From positions 998,186-1,062,185 of the forward strand of contig NW_018396397.1 in NCBI RefSeq assembly GCF_000003195.3: a stretch of 64,000 bases of DNA, written 5' to 3'. A program made the position numbers and the translations under genes. Below, one piece after another: positions 24,055 through 36,700 of the stretch. This stretch comes from Sorghum bicolor. Its lineage: Eukaryota > Streptophyta > Magnoliopsida > Poales > Poaceae. Numbering within the stretch: position 1 is the first letter of the stretch; every line of letters begins with the position of its first letter. The notes beneath the pieces are model-generated. The model saw only the letters and a list, made by a program, of their open reading frames with translations. It did not search any database and was not told where the DNA came from.

Positions 24055-24972
24055 TTCGTTTCCTCGGTAGGATTGTTCTTGATTTTGGTAGGATAGAGTT
24101 TAAATACCTACTGTCCACTGAGAGCCAAAAAGAAAACCTACAGCCCAAATTCATATGTGCTACTGATTTTGTAGTTTGCTTTATCGAGTTTTAATCCTTT
24201 AATATTTGTCTAGTTGCTGAATTTTTCTTTTCCACATTGTTCTAGTTATTATCTTTGTTCTAATCATCAAATTGCTTGCTGCATGTACCCATCCATCCCA
24301 CCCTTGATCTGATCATCATTGCTTGCTGCGTATATATAAACAAAAAAAATACCCACCCATCCCACCTTTGTTTTCTAACCGCCACATATTCTCCACCGCA
24401 GTTTCTTGTTTTTGTGCTGCACCATCCATCTTAGTGATCCCCTTTAGTTGAAAGTTATGCTGCGTTTGACACAGAGGTTAAAAGAAAAGATGTCTATGGG
24501 TCAAAAGAAGGACTGAAAACGAGTTTTTGTTCCAAAAAAAAAGAGAAAAAAAAAGAAAAGCAAGAAAAAAAAAGAAAAACAAAAAGAGAACTGTGTGCAG
24601 CACACCAAAAAGGGGTTTGGGCAGCAACAAGTTTTCGGTTGGTGCAAATTGGTGATCATCTATCCACTTACTACATCTCATTCCTTTCTTTGTGCATCCT
24701 TTCCTTTATATTCAGCAACTTAGACTTCTGTTCTTGGATTATTATTTGGTTTTGCATCACTACATTTCAGTGCATTCCACTAACATATTACCCCACCAAG
24801 CTCCACTTAAAGCACCGTGAGTTGTTGCACCGTCGTCGCTGTTACAATCACTCTTCCCTACAGATCGCAGCCCCGGTTCTTGCTCTTTTCAGGGAGAGAA
24901 AGAACTTGTTTTGTAAGTGGTGAGGGAGTGATTCCACATATATATTGTCCTTTTTTTTTCTCCTCTACTAAC
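24055..24972 (+). other. CRM leader with A-rich tract
   Basis: About 920 bases between primer site and gag start. It holds an A-rich tract at 24533-24590 made of A runs broken by single G or C. The gag frame is open upstream to an ATG at 24817, but the next ATG at 24973 gives the usual CRM-like start MAGRGDG, so the upstream part is probably leader. A GTAAGT at about 24916 could be a splice donor, but I cannot show that it is used. Confidence 0.55.
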
Positions 24973-27900
24973 ATGGCAGGACGTGGAGATGGTGCCGCTG
25001 TTTCGGTGGAGGAATTTCAGGAGTTGCGTACACAAATGAATGATTTGGTGCAGCAGCTCCAAACTCTCCAATTGAACATACCACGTCGAGAACCGCCACC
25101 AAATGAGGATGATGATATTGACGAGGAGGATGAGCCACCGCATCGTCCCGCTGGTCGTGGACGTGGCGGGCGTGGTCATGGTCTTCTTAATTTTGGTCGT
25201 GCTCGGCGCATTCCTGTTCGAGGTGGACGAGATTATGATGGTGATGATGATATGTTGTCTGACATGGATGATCATCGCCATGGTGGCCATCGTGGTTATC
25301 GTGACCGCCACCGTCGCCTTGATGATGATGGTTTAAGAAAAGTGAAAGTGTCTATTCCAAAATTTAATGGAAAAGAAAGTGCTGATGATTATTTTGAGTG
25401 GGAGACTAAGGTTGAACAGATCTTTGATTTGTATCCTTATCCTCCTGTCAAGAAAGCAAAGCTTGCTGCAATTGAGTTTTCAGGCTATGCAATCACTTGG
25501 TGGAATCAAGTGTGTACTGAACTCCGACGCGCTGGACATGATCGTATTACTTGGGAAGACATGAAGAGGGAAATGCGACGTCGTTTTGTTCCTGCATATT
25601 ACTCTCGTGATCTACATTTGAAGCTAAAACGTCTTGTGCAAGGTACTCGTACTGTTGATGAATATTTTCAAGAATTGGAAATGTGTTTACTTCGTACAGG
25701 GATAACTGAAGATGAGGAATCCACAATGGCTCGATTTCTGGTTGGCCTCAATAAGCCCATTGCTGATAAAGTGGATATGACAAACTACACATGTCTCACT
25801 GAGTTGGTACATTTTGCAAAAAGGGCAGAACAACAACTTGCTGGATCTTATAAAGATCGTGCTTCATTTTCAGCTCATAATAGTGCTACTTCATGGCGCC
25901 AGTCACAGCAGCACGGGTCAGGGGTGCACACACCTACATCTCGTGCAACTTCTTCCAAACATTTTGATTCCAAAGGCAAAGCTGTAAGCTCTACTCAGTC
26001 CAGCTCCTCTGCTACTGCAGCCCCAAGGCATACAAGCAAGATTGAGTGTTTTAAGTGTGGTGGTCATGGGCATAAGCAAGCTGAATGTCCCAATCGTCGT
26101 ACGATTATTGCCCTTGCTGATGGTTCATATGATTCACAAAGTGAAGAGGAGGACGAGTTTCACAATGTCTTTGCAGATCATACTCTTGACACTTGTGAGT
26201 ATTCAGCTGAGGATGGTACTTTTGAGCTAGGTCTGAATTGTTTAGCTATTCAACCTATTCTAACTTTTGCTCCCAGTGACATGATAGAAGATGTTATTTC
26301 TCCATATTCTAATGAGATTACTAGTGCTGATTTTGATGAGTTGCTTGCTGATTTTCCTGATTTGGAGCCTTCTAAAATGAATAGATCATCTCCTTATCTG
26401 GTGGTTAGAAGAGTTCTTTCCACTCAGTTTGTTGCTGCTGAACAAGGACAACGTCATAATTTGTTTCAGTCCCGATGCAAAGTGAAAGGTCAAGTGTGTC
26501 GTTTCATCATAGATGGTGGGAGCTGCAATAATATTGTTAGTGCCTTGCTTGTTGAGAAGCTTGGCCTACCAACACGCCGCCATCCACACCCTTACCATAT
26601 GCAGTGGCTGAATAATTCAGGGACAGTGAAGGTCTCATCCATGGTTCGTTTGTCTTTCTCCATTGGTGACTATCATGGTGAGGTTGATTGTGATATTGTA
26701 CCCATGCAAGCATGTCATTTGCTGTTGGGTCGTCCATGGCAGTTTGATGTGGATTCGGTGCACTTTGGGCGGTCTAACAAGTATACTTTCATCCACAACG
26801 ACAAGAAGGTGGTTCTTGTTCCATTATCTCCAGAAGAGATCTATGCTTCAGATGTGGCTCGCATGAAAAAAGAAGAATCTGACAAAAGAAAATTGAGTGA
26901 GGCTGCCAACACTAGTAAGGGAGAGACTTCTAACCAATCTAGCCACATAAAGCCTCTTTCCACTACAAAACAACACCACCAAAATGAGTGCTTATTTGTG
27001 AGCAGGAGTGATTTGAGAGAAGTGAGGAGCACCACAGCCCCATTCTTTGTGCTCTTGCACAAGGAGGTCCTACTTTCAACTAACGATTTACCTTCATCGC
27101 TGCCTAGTGCTGTTCTTGATCTCTTACAGGACTTTGAAGATGTTTTTCCTGATGAGGTACCAGCTGGCCTTCCTCCACTCCGTGGTATTGAGCATCAAAT
27201 CGATTTGGTACCTGGAGCTTCTCTTCCCAATCGTCCAGCCTACCGTGCTAATCCTGAAGAAACCAAAGAAATTCAGCGACAGGTAAAAGAGCTTTTGGAC
27301 AAAGGGTATGTTCGTGAATCTCTATCACCTTGTGCTGTTCCAGTACTTTTGGTCCCTAAGAAAGATGGATCTTGGCGCATGTGTGTCGATTGTCGTGCCA
27401 TTAATGCTATAACTGTACGATATCGCCATCCCATTCCTAGGCTTGATGACATGTTAGATGAATTGAGCGGCTCAACTATTTTCACCAAGATTGATTTACG
27501 CAGTGGCTATCACCAAATTCGCATGAAAATTGGTGATGAATGGAAGACAGCATTTACAACCAAATTTGGCTTGTATGAATGGCTTGTGATGCCCTTTGGC
27601 TTGACAAATGCTCCTTCAACTTTTATGCGCTTAATGAATCATGTTTTACGAGCTTTCATTGGCAAGTTTGTAGTTGTTTATTTTGATGATATTCTGATCT
27701 ATAGCAAATCATTTGATGAACATCTTGATCATATCCATCAAGTACTTGCTGTTTTGAGGGAAGAGAAATTGTATGCCAACATTGCTAAGTGCACATTTTG
27801 CACAGATCGTGTTGTTTTTCTTGGTTTTGTTGTGACTGCAGATGGCATCCAGGTTGATGAAGAGAAGGTTAAGGCAATAAAGGATTGGACTACTCCTACA

Positions 27901-29997
27901 AATGTGAGCCAAATTCGAAGTTTCCATGGTCTTGCAGGTTTCTATCGACGATTTGTTAAAGATTTCAGCACGATCGCTGCACCACTTAACAACTTGACAA
28001 AGAAGGATGTTCCATTCAAATGGGGAGATGACCAAGAGCAAGCCTTTGTAGAGTTAAAAAGAAAGCTTTGTGAAGCACCACTGCTGCAGCTACCTAACTT
28101 CGGTAAGACTTTTGAGATTGAATGTGATGCAAGTGGTATTGGCATTGGAGGTGTGCTACTTCAAGAAGGTAAACCTATTGCCTACTTTTCTGAAAAGTTA
28201 AATGGTCCACATCTGAATTATTCTGTCTATGATAAAGAGCTTTATGCCTTAGTTCGAGTTTTGGAAGTTTGGCAACATTATTTGTTACCTAAAGAACTTG
28301 TCATCCATTCTGATCATGAAGCTTTGAAATATTTAAAAAGTCAAGGCAAACTGAATCGTAGACATGCTAAATGGATCGAGTTCATAGAAACATTTCCGTA
28401 TGTTGTTAAACATAAGCGTGGTAAAGATAACATTGTTGCAGATGCTTTGTCAAGAAGGTGTGGTTTGGTTACACAATTAGATACAAAAGTGCTTGGTTTG
28501 GAATCCATTAAAACACTCTATGCAACTGATTCTGATTTTAAAGAACCTTTCTCTCATTGCATTGCTGGAAAAGGCTGGGACAAGTATTATGTACATGATG
28601 ATTTTTTATTTCGAACTAACAAACTATGCATTCCAGCCTGCTCGATTCGTCAAGTTCTTTTACAGGAAGCACATGCTGGTGGCTTAGCTGGTCATTTTGG
28701 CATCAAAAAGACATTGGACATGCTCTCTGATCATTTCTTTTGGCCACATATGCGACGTGATGTTCAACGACATGTCGAGCGCTGCATAATCTGCTTGAAA
28801 GCTAAGTCCCGCCTTAATCCCCATGGTCTCTATACTCCATTACCAATCCCAACTGTACCTTGGGAAGATATATCCATGGATTTTATTCTGGGATTACCAA
28901 GGTCTCAGAGGGGGAGGGACTCTATCTTCGTTATTGTTGATCGCTTCTCAAAAATGGCACATTTTATTCCATGTCACAAGAGCGATGATGCTTCACACGT
29001 TGCTGATTTGTTTTTCAGGGAGATTGTTCGTTTACATGGAGTGCCAAAGACTATTGTTTCAGACCGAGATACAAAATTCCTGAGCTATTTTTGGAAGACA
29101 TTATGGGCTAAACTTGGCACGAAGTTGTTATTTTCCACCACTTGTCACCCACAAACGGATGGGCAAACTGAAGTTGTCAACCGTACCCTGTCCACCATGC
29201 TGCGTGCCGTGCTAAAAAAGAATTTGAAGCAGTGGGAAGAATGTCTTCCACATGTCGAATTTGCTTATAATAGGGCACTACATTCCACAACAAATTTTTG
29301 TCCATTTGAAATTGTTTATGGTTTTAAGCCACATACTCCCATGGATCTTTTGCCTTTACCATTACAGGAACAAGTTAACTTGGATGCAGCGAAGAGATCC
29401 AACTTTATCAAGAAGCTACATGATGAGACAAGAAGAAATATTGAGAAGAAATCAGCACAATATGCAAAGCAAGCGAACAAAGGTAAGAAGAAGGTTACAT
29501 TTCAGCCCGGTGACCTCGTGTGGTTGCATCTACGCAAGGATCGATTTCCCCAACAACGTAAGAGTAAGTTATCACCTAGAGGTGATGGTCCATTCAAGGT
29601 TCTAAAAAAGATAAATGATAATGCATACAAAATTGAGCTGCCACCTGAATATTCCAATGTTAGTCAAACATTCAATGTCAAAGACTTGCTTCCATTTGTT
29701 GGTGAGCCTGAGTCGAGGACGACTCCTTCTCAAGAGGGGGAGGCTGATGAGGACATCCCTAGCATTCATTCATCTTCAAATGAAACTCCACTTGATATAA
29801 GTGGTCCAATTACAAGAAGTAGAGCTAAACAATTGGAGAAGGAAATTCATTCTCAGGTGAACGCTAACCTTATGTTTAATAATCAGTTTATGTTGAATGA
29901 TCCTATACTTTTGAGTTCTTGTTTCAATGTCCTTAGGAATGATGGAGGGTATGAACCAGCATGGGATGAAGATGGATTCAAGCCTTTGGACATCTGA
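24973..29997 (+). CDS. CRM gag-pol polyprotein (1674 aa, apparently intact)
   Basis: One frame without stops encodes gag, protease, reverse transcriptase, RNase H and integrase, in the Ty3/gypsy order. Numbering from MAGRGDG: gag core about 140-245; zinc knuckle [14 protein letters not shown] 359-372; protease IIDGGS with Asp514; reverse transcriptase YFDD with Asp905/906; RNase H ECDASG with Asp1052; integrase HHCC finger about 1232-1272 and catalytic Asp1303, Asp1364, Glu1400 (35 residues between the last two). Then come a GPF module and [11 protein letters not shown] (1611-1621), which resembles the CR motif of group A CRM elements, thought to guide insertion into centromeric chromatin. 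The last 84 codons lie in the 3' LTR. The ATG at 24817 would add 52 residues of unconvincing sequence. No catalytic residue is missing. Confidence 0.93.
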   Translation: MAGRGDGAAVSVEEFQELRTQMNDLVQQLQTLQLNIPRREPPPNEDDDIDEEDEPPHRPAGRGRGGRGHGLLNFGRARRIPVRGGRDYDGDDDMLSDMDDHRHGGHRGYRDRHRRLDDDGLRKVKVSIPKFNGKESADDYFEWETKVEQIFDLYPYPPVKKAKLAAIEFSGYAITWWNQVCTELRRAGHDRITWEDMKREMRRRFVPAYYSRDLHLKLKRLVQGTRTVDEYFQELEMCLLRTGITEDEESTMARFLVGLNKPIADKVDMTNYTCLTELVHFAKRAEQQLAGSYKDRASFSAHNSATSWRQSQQHGSGVHTPTSRATSSKHFDSKGKAVSSTQSSSSATAAPRHTSKIECFKCGGHGHKQAECPNRRTIIALADGSYDSQSEEEDEFHNVFADHTLDTCEYSAEDGTFELGLNCLAIQPILTFAPSDMIEDVISPYSNEITSADFDELLADFPDLEPSKMNRSSPYLVVRRVLSTQFVAAEQGQRHNLFQSRCKVKGQVCRFIIDGGSCNNIVSALLVEKLGLPTRRHPHPYHMQWLNNSGTVKVSSMVRLSFSIGDYHGEVDCDIVPMQACHLLLGRPWQFDVDSVHFGRSNKYTFIHNDKKVVLVPLSPEEIYASDVARMKKEESDKRKLSEAANTSKGETSNQSSHIKPLSTTKQHHQNECLFVSRSDLREVRSTTAPFFVLLHKEVLLSTNDLPSSLPSAVLDLLQDFEDVFPDEVPAGLPPLRGIEHQIDLVPGASLPNRPAYRANPEETKEIQRQVKELLDKGYVRESLSPCAVPVLLVPKKDGSWRMCVDCRAINAITVRYRHPIPRLDDMLDELSGSTIFTKIDLRSGYHQIRMKIGDEWKTAFTTKFGLYEWLVMPFGLTNAPSTFMRLMNHVLRAFIGKFVVVYFDDILIYSKSFDEHLDHIHQVLAVLREEKLYANIAKCTFCTDRVVFLGFVVTADGIQVDEEKVKAIKDWTTPTNVSQIRSFHGLAGFYRRFVKDFSTIAAPLNNLTKKDVPFKWGDDQEQAFVELKRKLCEAPLLQLPNFGKTFEIECDASGIGIGGVLLQEGKPIAYFSEKLNGPHLNYSVYDKELYALVRVLEVWQHYLLPKELVIHSDHEALKYLKSQGKLNRRHAKWIEFIETFPYVVKHKRGKDNIVADALSRRCGLVTQLDTKVLGLESIKTLYATDSDFKEPFSHCIAGKGWDKYYVHDDFLFRTNKLCIPACSIRQVLLQEAHAGGLAGHFGIKKTLDMLSDHFFWPHMRRDVQRHVERCIICLKAKSRLNPHGLYTPLPIPTVPWEDISMDFILGLPRSQRGRDSIFVIVDRFSKMAHFIPCHKSDDASHVADLFFREIVRLHGVPKTIVSDRDTKFLSYFWKTLWAKLGTKLLFSTTCHPQTDGQTEVVNRTLSTMLRAVLKKNLKQWEECLPHVEFAYNRALHSTTNFCPFEIVYGFKPHTPMDLLPLPLQEQVNLDAAKRSNFIKKLHDETRRNIEKKSAQYAKQANKGKKKVTFQPGDLVWLHLRKDRFPQQRKSKLSPRGDGPFKVLKKINDNAYKIELPPEYSNVSQTFNVKDLLPFVGEPESRTTPSQEGEADEDIPSIHSSSNETPLDISGPITRSRAKQLEKEIHSQVNANLMFNNQFMLNDPILLSSCFNVLRNDGGYEPAWDEDGFKPLDI
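29731..29744 (+). other. CRM polypurine tract
   Basis: CAAGAGGGGGAGGC lies directly before the 3' LTR's TGATGAGG. It is inside the coding frame, as expected for an element whose pol runs into the LTR. Confidence 0.8.
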
Positions 29998-30708
29998 ACC
30001 AAGAAGCCTATCGTGTGCATAAATAAAATGGTGGTTCATTACTTCTGCATGAGAAGGCAACCAGAAGCTAGATGGCTGACCCATGGTACAAATTCCAAGC
30101 ATCACCACGGACAGAATACAAGGAGTTACGTGGCATTCTACAGATGGATGAAAGCATCTTTAAGTCTATGTTGTAGCCCATCAAACGGTTCATTATTTAG
30201 ACTTCCCAATAAAGAGTTATGCTCGTTTTAGTAACTGCTGCCAGAAGCTGAGAAGACGCGCGAACCAGCCACGAAATCCACTAGTGGATGTGCATGCTGT
30301 CATGTATTCAAAGCTGAACGCCCCTATCTATATATATCTCTTGTACTAGACAATGAAAGGACACATCTTGCTTGGTTAAAATTCAGAATACACAAACTCG
30401 TGGAGTTTTGTTTATGCGTGAGTCTTGAGAGGCTTGCAAAACTTGTTCTTTCGATTCCTGAGGGAGTTGTAGAACGCCGAACTGCGGTTCATCCAGTTTG
30501 TGCCTTCACGTCTATACGGCGTGATTGCGTGGGCTGTTCGTCGGTACGTGGAAGGGTGATTGTCTCGGTAGTTCGTCGCGTGGACAGCCTCGCGGTGCAC
30601 TGCCTCTTCACCAGGTCACGCAGCGACAAGTTATCAAGTTCGCGAATCCTACGAGAAGATCGGGCCACAACGACTTGTCTCACGCTATCCCTAGGCGTGA
30701 GCATATCA
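29745..30708 (+). repeat. 3' LTR of the CRM element (964 bp)
   Basis: Same length as the 5' LTR with three differences. The first 253 bases encode the C terminus of gag-pol, ending in TGA at 29995-29997. Confidence 0.95.
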
Positions 30709-30713
30709 GCACC
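30709..30713 (+). repeat. Right target-site duplication (GCACC) of the CRM element
   Basis: Repeats 23071-23075; satellite resumes in exact phase (GCACCATAGGCTAAG). Confidence 0.95.
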
Positions 30714-33700
30714 ATAGGCTAAGAAACCATTTTAGACGCACCTGATGGTACTCGTAGTTGAAGAGGCTCAAGTGGAGGCTTGATTTGGTCTATTCGAATA
30801 TAGTGCTAATCTTGATGTAAGATAGTTGCACAGTTTGCATGGAACGTACCATATGTTAAGAAATCAATTTGGACGCACCCAATGGAACTCCTAGATGACG
30901 TGTGTCATATGGAATCTCGCTTCGGTCTGTTTGGAGACAATGTTAGTTTCGGTGCAAGATAGGTGCATAGTTTGTGCCTAATGCACCATAGTCTAAGAAA
31001 CCATTTTTGACACACCTGTTTGTACTCCTAGATGAAGAGGCTCAAGTGGAAGCTCGGTTCGGTCTGTTTGGAGATAGTGCTAATCTTGATGCAAGATAGG
31101 TGCACGGTTTGCATGGAACATACCATATGCTTGGAAATCAATTTGGATGCATCCGTTGGAACTCCTTGATGACGTGTGTCATATGGAATCTCACTTTGGT
31201 CTGTTTAGAAACAGTGTTAGTTTTGGTGCAAGATATGTGCATGGTTTGCGCCTAATGCACCAAAGTCTAAGAAACTATTTTGGAAGCACCTGTTGGTACC
31301 TCGGTGAAGAGGCTCAAGTGGAAGCTCGGTTTGATCTGTTTGGAGATAGTGCTAATCTTGATGCAAGATACGTGTATGATTTGCAAGGAACATACCATAT
31401 GCTTAGAAAATCAATTCGGACGCACCCAATGGAACTTCTAGATGACTTGTTTCATATGGAATCTCGCTTCGGTCTATTTGGAGACAATGTTAGTTTTGGT
31501 GCAAGATAGGTGCATAGTTTGTGCCTAATGCACCATAGTCTAAGAAACCATTTTGACACACCTGTTTGTACTCCTAGATGAAGAGGCTCAAGTGGAAGCT
31601 CGGTTCGGTCAGTTTGGAGATAGTGCTAATCTTCATGCAAGACAGGTGCTTGGTGCACGGTTTGCATGGAACATACCATATGCTTGGAAATCAATTTGGA
31701 TGCACCCGATGGAACTCCTTGATGACGTGTGTCATATGGAATCTCACTTTGGTCTGTTTAGAAACAGTGTTAGTTTTAGTGCAAGATATGTGCATGGTTT
31801 GCGCCTAATGCACCATAGTCTAAGAAACCATTTTGGACGCACTATTTGGTACTCCTAGGTGAAGAGGATCAAGTGGAAGCTTGGTTCGGTCAGTTTGGAG
31901 ATAGTGCTAATCCTTATGCAAGGTAGGTGCATGGTTTGCATGGAACATACCATATGCTTGGAAATCAATTTGGATACACCCGATGGAACTCCTTGATGAC
32001 GTGTGTGAGATGGAATCTCGCTTCGGTCCATTTGGAGACTTTGTTAGTTTTAGTGCAAGATAGGTGCATAGTTTGCACCTAATGCACCATAGTCTAAGAA
32101 ACCATTTTGGACGCACTTGTTGGTACTCCTAGGTGAAGGGGATCAAGTGGATGCTCGGTTCGGTCTGTTTGGAGATAGTGCTAATCTTGATGCATGATAG
32201 GTGCACGGTTTGCATGCAACATACCAAATTCTTAGAAATCAATCTGGACGCACATGATGGAACTCCTAGATGACGTGTGTCATACAAAATCTTGCTTTGG
32301 TCTGTTTGGAGACAGTGTTAGTTTCGGTGCAAGATAGGTGCCAGGTTTGCACATAATGCAGCATAGGCTAAGAAACCATTTTGGATGCACCCAATGGTAC
32401 TCCTACGTAAAAGGCTCAAGTGAAAGCTCGGTTTGGCCTATTTGGAGATAGTGCTAATCTTGATGCAAGATAGATGCACGGTCTGTATGGAACGTACCAT
32501 ATGCTTAGAAATTAATTTGGACACACCCGATAGAACTCCTTGATGACGTGTGTCATATGGAATCTCGCTTTGGTGTGCTTAGAGACAGTATCAGTTTTGG
32601 TGCAAGATATGTTCTTGGTTTGTGCCTAATGCACCAAAGTCGAAGAAACCATTTTGGAGGCACCTGTTGGTACTCCTAGGTGAAGAGGCTCAAGTGGAGG
32701 CTTGGTTCGGTCTGTTTAGAGATAGTGCTAATCTAGATGCAAGATAGGTGCACGATTTGCATGGAACATACCATATGCTAAGAAATGAATTTGGACACAC
32801 CAAATGGAACTCCTAGATGACATGTGTCATATGGAATCTCACTTCAGTCCGTTTAGAGACATTGTTAGTTTCGGTGCAAGATAGGTAACCGGTTTGCGCC
32901 TAATGCACCATAGGATAAGAAACCATTTTGGACGCACACGATGGTAGTCCTAGGTCAAAGGGCTCAAGTGAAAGCTCGGTTTGGTCTGTTTGGAGATAGT
33001 GCTAATCTTGATGCAAGATAGATGCACGGTTTTGCATGGAACATACGATATGCTCAGAAATCAATTAGGACGCACCTAATATAACTCCTTGATGATGTGT
33101 GTCATATGGAATCTTGCTTCAGTTCGTTTAGAGATAGTGTTAGATTTGGTAGAAGATATGTGCACGGTTTACGCCTAATGCACCATAGGCTAAGAAACCA
33201 TTTTAGACGCACCTGATGGTACTCGTAGTTGAAGAGGCTCAAGTGGAGGCTTTATTTGGTCTATTCGAATATAGTGCTAATCTTGTTGCAAGATAGTTGC
33301 ACAGTTTGCATGGAACGTACCATATGTTAAGAAATCAATTTGGACGCACCCAATGGAACTCCTAGATGACGTGTGTCATATGGAATCTCGCTTCGGTCTG
33401 TTTGGAGACAATGTTAGTTTCGGTGCAAGATAGGTGCATAGTTTGTGCCTAATGCACCATAGTCTAAGAAACCATTTTTGACACACCTGTTTGTACTCCT
33501 AGATGAAGAGGCTCAAGTGGAAGCTCGGTTCGGTCTGTTTGGAGATAGTGCTAATCTTGATGCAAGATAGGTGCACGGTTTGCATGGAACATACCATATG
33601 CTTGGAAATCAATTTGGATGCATCCGTTGGAACTCCTTGATGACGTGTGTCATATGGAATCTCACTTTGGTCTGTTTAGAAACAGTGTTAGTTTCGGTGC

Positions 33701-33789
33701 ACGATAGGTGCATAGTTTATGCCTAATGCACCATAGTCTAAGAAACCATTTTTGACACACCTGTTTGTACTCCTAGATGAAGAGGCTCA

Positions 33790-36700
33790 AGTGGAAGCTC
33801 GGTTCGGTCTGTTTGGAGATAGTGCTAATCTTGATGCAAGATAGGTGCACGGTTTGCATGGAACATACCATATGCTTGGAAATCAATTTGGATGCACCTG
33901 ATGGAACTCCTTGATGACGTGTGTCTTATGGAATCTCGCTTTGGTCTGTTTAGAAATAGTGTTAGTTTCAATGTAAGATATGGGCATGGTTTGCGCCTAA
34001 TGCACCATAGTCTAAGAAACCATTTTGGAAGCACCTGTTGGTACTCCTAGGTGAAGGGGATCAAGTGGATGCTCGGTTCGGTCTGTTTGGAGATAGTGCT
34101 AATCTTGATGCAAGATAGGTGCACAGTTTGCATGCAACATACCAAATGCTTAGAAATCAATCTGGACACACATGATGGAACTCCTAGATGACGTGTGTCA
34201 TACAAAATCTAGCTTTGGTCTATTTGGAGACAGTGTTATTTTCGGTGCAAGATAGGTGCCAGGTTTGCACATAATGCAGCATAGGCTAAGAAACCATTTT
34301 GGACGCACCCGATGGTACTCCTAGGTAAAAGGCTCAAGTGAAAGCTCGGTTTGGTCTATTTGGAGTAGTGCTAATCTTGATGCAAAATAGATGCACAGTC
34401 TGCATGGAACGTACCATATGCTTAGAAATTAATTTGGACACACCCGATAGAACTCCTTGATGACGTGTGTCATATGGAATCTCGCTTTGGTGTGCTTAGA
34501 GACATTATTAGTTTCGGTGCAAGATATGTGCATGGTTTGCGCCTAATGCACCAAAGTCTAAGAAACTATTTTGGAAGCACCTGTTGGTACTCCTAGGTGA
34601 AGAGGCTCAAGTGGAGGCGTGGTTCGGTCTGTTTAGAGATAGTGCTAATCTTGATGCAAGATAGGTGCACGATTTGCATGGAACATACCATATGCTAAGA
34701 CATCAATTTGGACACACCAGATGGAACTCCTAGATGACATATGTCATATGGAATCTCACTTCAGTCCGTTTAGAGACAGTGTTAGTTTCGGTGCAAGATA
34801 GGTAACCGGTTTGCACCTAATGCACCATAGGATAAGAAACCATTTTGGACGCACCCGATGGTACTCCTAGGTCAAGGGGCTCAAGTGAAAGCTCGGTTTG
34901 GTCTGTTTGGAGATAGTGCTAATCTTGATGCAAGATAGATGCACGGTTTTGCATGGAACATACGATATGCTCAGAAATCAATTAGGACGCACCTGATATA
35001 ACTCCTTGATGATGTGTGTCATATGGAATCTTGCTTCGGTTTGTTTAGAGATAGTGTTAGTTTTGGTAGAAGATATGTACACGGTTTACGCCTAATGCAC
35101 CATAGGCTAAGAAACCATTTTAGACACACCCGATGGTACTCGTAGTTGAAGAGGCTCAAGTGGAGGCTCGATTTAGTCTGTTCGGATATAGTGCTAATCT
35201 TGATGCAAGATAGTTGCACAGTTTGCATGGAACGTACCATATGTTAAGAAATCAATTTGGACGCACCCAATGGAACTCCTAGATGACTCGTGTCATATGG
35301 AATCTCACTTCGGTCTGATTGGAGACAATGTTAGTTTCGGTGCAAGATAGGTGCATAGATTGTGCCTAATGCACCATAGTCTAAGAAACCATTTTGGACG
35401 CACTATTTGGTACTCCTGGGTGAAGAGGCTCAAGTGGAAGCTTGGTTTGGTCAGTTTTGAGATAGTGCTAATCCTTATGCAAGGTAGGTGCATGGTTTGC
35501 ATGGAACAAACCATATGCTTGGAAATCAATTTGGATGCACCCGATGGAACTCCTTGATAACGTGTGTCATATGGAATCTCGATTTGGTCCATATGGAGAC
35601 ATTGTTAGTTTCGGTGCAAGATAGGTGCACAGTTTGCACCTTATGCACCACAGTCTAAGAAACCATTTTGGACGCACGTGTTGGTACTCCTAGGTGAAGG
35701 GGCTCAAGTGGATGCTCGGTTCGGTCTGTTTGGAGATAGTGCTAATCTTGATGTAAGATAGGTGCACGGTTTGCATGGAACATACCATATGCTTGGAAAT
35801 CAATTTGGATGCACCCGATGGAACTCCTTGATGACGTGTGTCTTATGGAATCTCGCTTTGGTCTGTTTAGAAATAGTGTTAGTTTCAATGCAAGATATGG
35901 GCATGGTTTGCGCCTAATGCACCATAGTCTAAGAAACCATTTTGGAAGCACCTGTTGGTACTCCTAGGTGAAGGGGATCAAGTGGATGCTCGGTTCGGTC
36001 TGTTTGGAGATAGTGCTAATCTTGATGCAAGATAGGTGCACAGTTTGCATGCAACATACCAAATGCTTAGAAATCAATCTGGACACACATGATGGAACTC
36101 CTAGATGACGTGTGTCATACAAAATCTTGCTTTGGTCTATTTGGAGACAGTGTTATTTTCGGTGCAAGATAGGTGCCAGGTTTGCACATAATGCAGCATA
36201 GGCTAAGAAACCATTTTGGACGCACCCGATGGTACTCCTAGGTAAAAGGCTCAAGTGAAAGCTCGATTTGGTCTATTTGGAGTAGTGCTAATCTTGATGC
36301 AAAATAGATGCACAGTCTGCATGGAACGTACCATATGATTAGAAATTAATTTGGACACACCCGATAGAACTCCTTGATGACGTGTGTCATATGGAATCTC
36401 GCTTTGGTGTGCTTAGAGACATTATTAGTTTCGGTGCAAGATATGTGCATGGTTTGCGCCTAATGCACCAAAGTCTAAGAAACTATTTTGGAAGCACCTG
36501 TTGGTACTCCTAGGTGAAGAGGCTCAAGTGGAGGCGTGGTTCGGTCTGTTTAGAGATAGTGCTAATCTTGATGCAAGATAGGTGCACGATTTGCATGGAA
36601 CATACCATATGCTAAGACATCAATTTGGACACACCAGATGGAACTCCTAGATGACATATGTCATATGGAATCTCACATCAGTCCGTTTAGAGACAGTGTT

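Larger units (their letters stand above)
23076..30708 (+). mobile_element. CRM: Complete CRM-lineage centromeric retrotransposon (7633 bp)
   Basis: Full structure: 5' LTR 23076-24039, primer binding site, leader, one gag-pol frame, polypurine tract, 3' LTR 29745-30708, and a 5-bp target duplication GCACC. The LTR start TGATGAGGACATCC, the run of pol into the 3' LTR, and a C-terminal [11 protein letters not shown] motif are features of the CRM clade of chromoviruses (CRM of maize, CRR of rice), which concentrates at grass centromeres. The LTRs differ at three sites in 964, which at 1.3e-8 substitutions per site per year suggests roughly 0.1 million years. All enzymatic motifs are present, so it may be autonomous. 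Confidence 0.93.
7701..32884 (+). repeat. 18-monomer higher-order repeat, period 2470 bp
   Basis: The rare variant GGTAACCGGT, which replaces the usual GGTGCACGGT in one A monomer, occurs at 7701, 10171, 13996, 16739, 17835, 20305, 22775 and 32884. Spacings are 2470, 3825, 2743, 1096, 2470, 2470 and 10109 bp. The last becomes 2471 after removing the 7633-bp CRM element and its 5-bp duplication. The basic period is thus 2470 bp (18 x 137.2). The three exceptions differ by whole numbers of monomers (about +10, +2, -10). A second marker, a B-A junction reading GATGCATCCGTTGGAACT, recurs with the same 2470-bp spacing. Confidence 0.8.

Noticed and set aside
24817..24972. Upstream ATG extending the CRM gag by 52 residues
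   Set aside because: The added residues are Ser/Cys/Phe-rich and unlike any gag start, while MAGRGDG at 24973 fits CRM-type gag. Kept as an alternative only.
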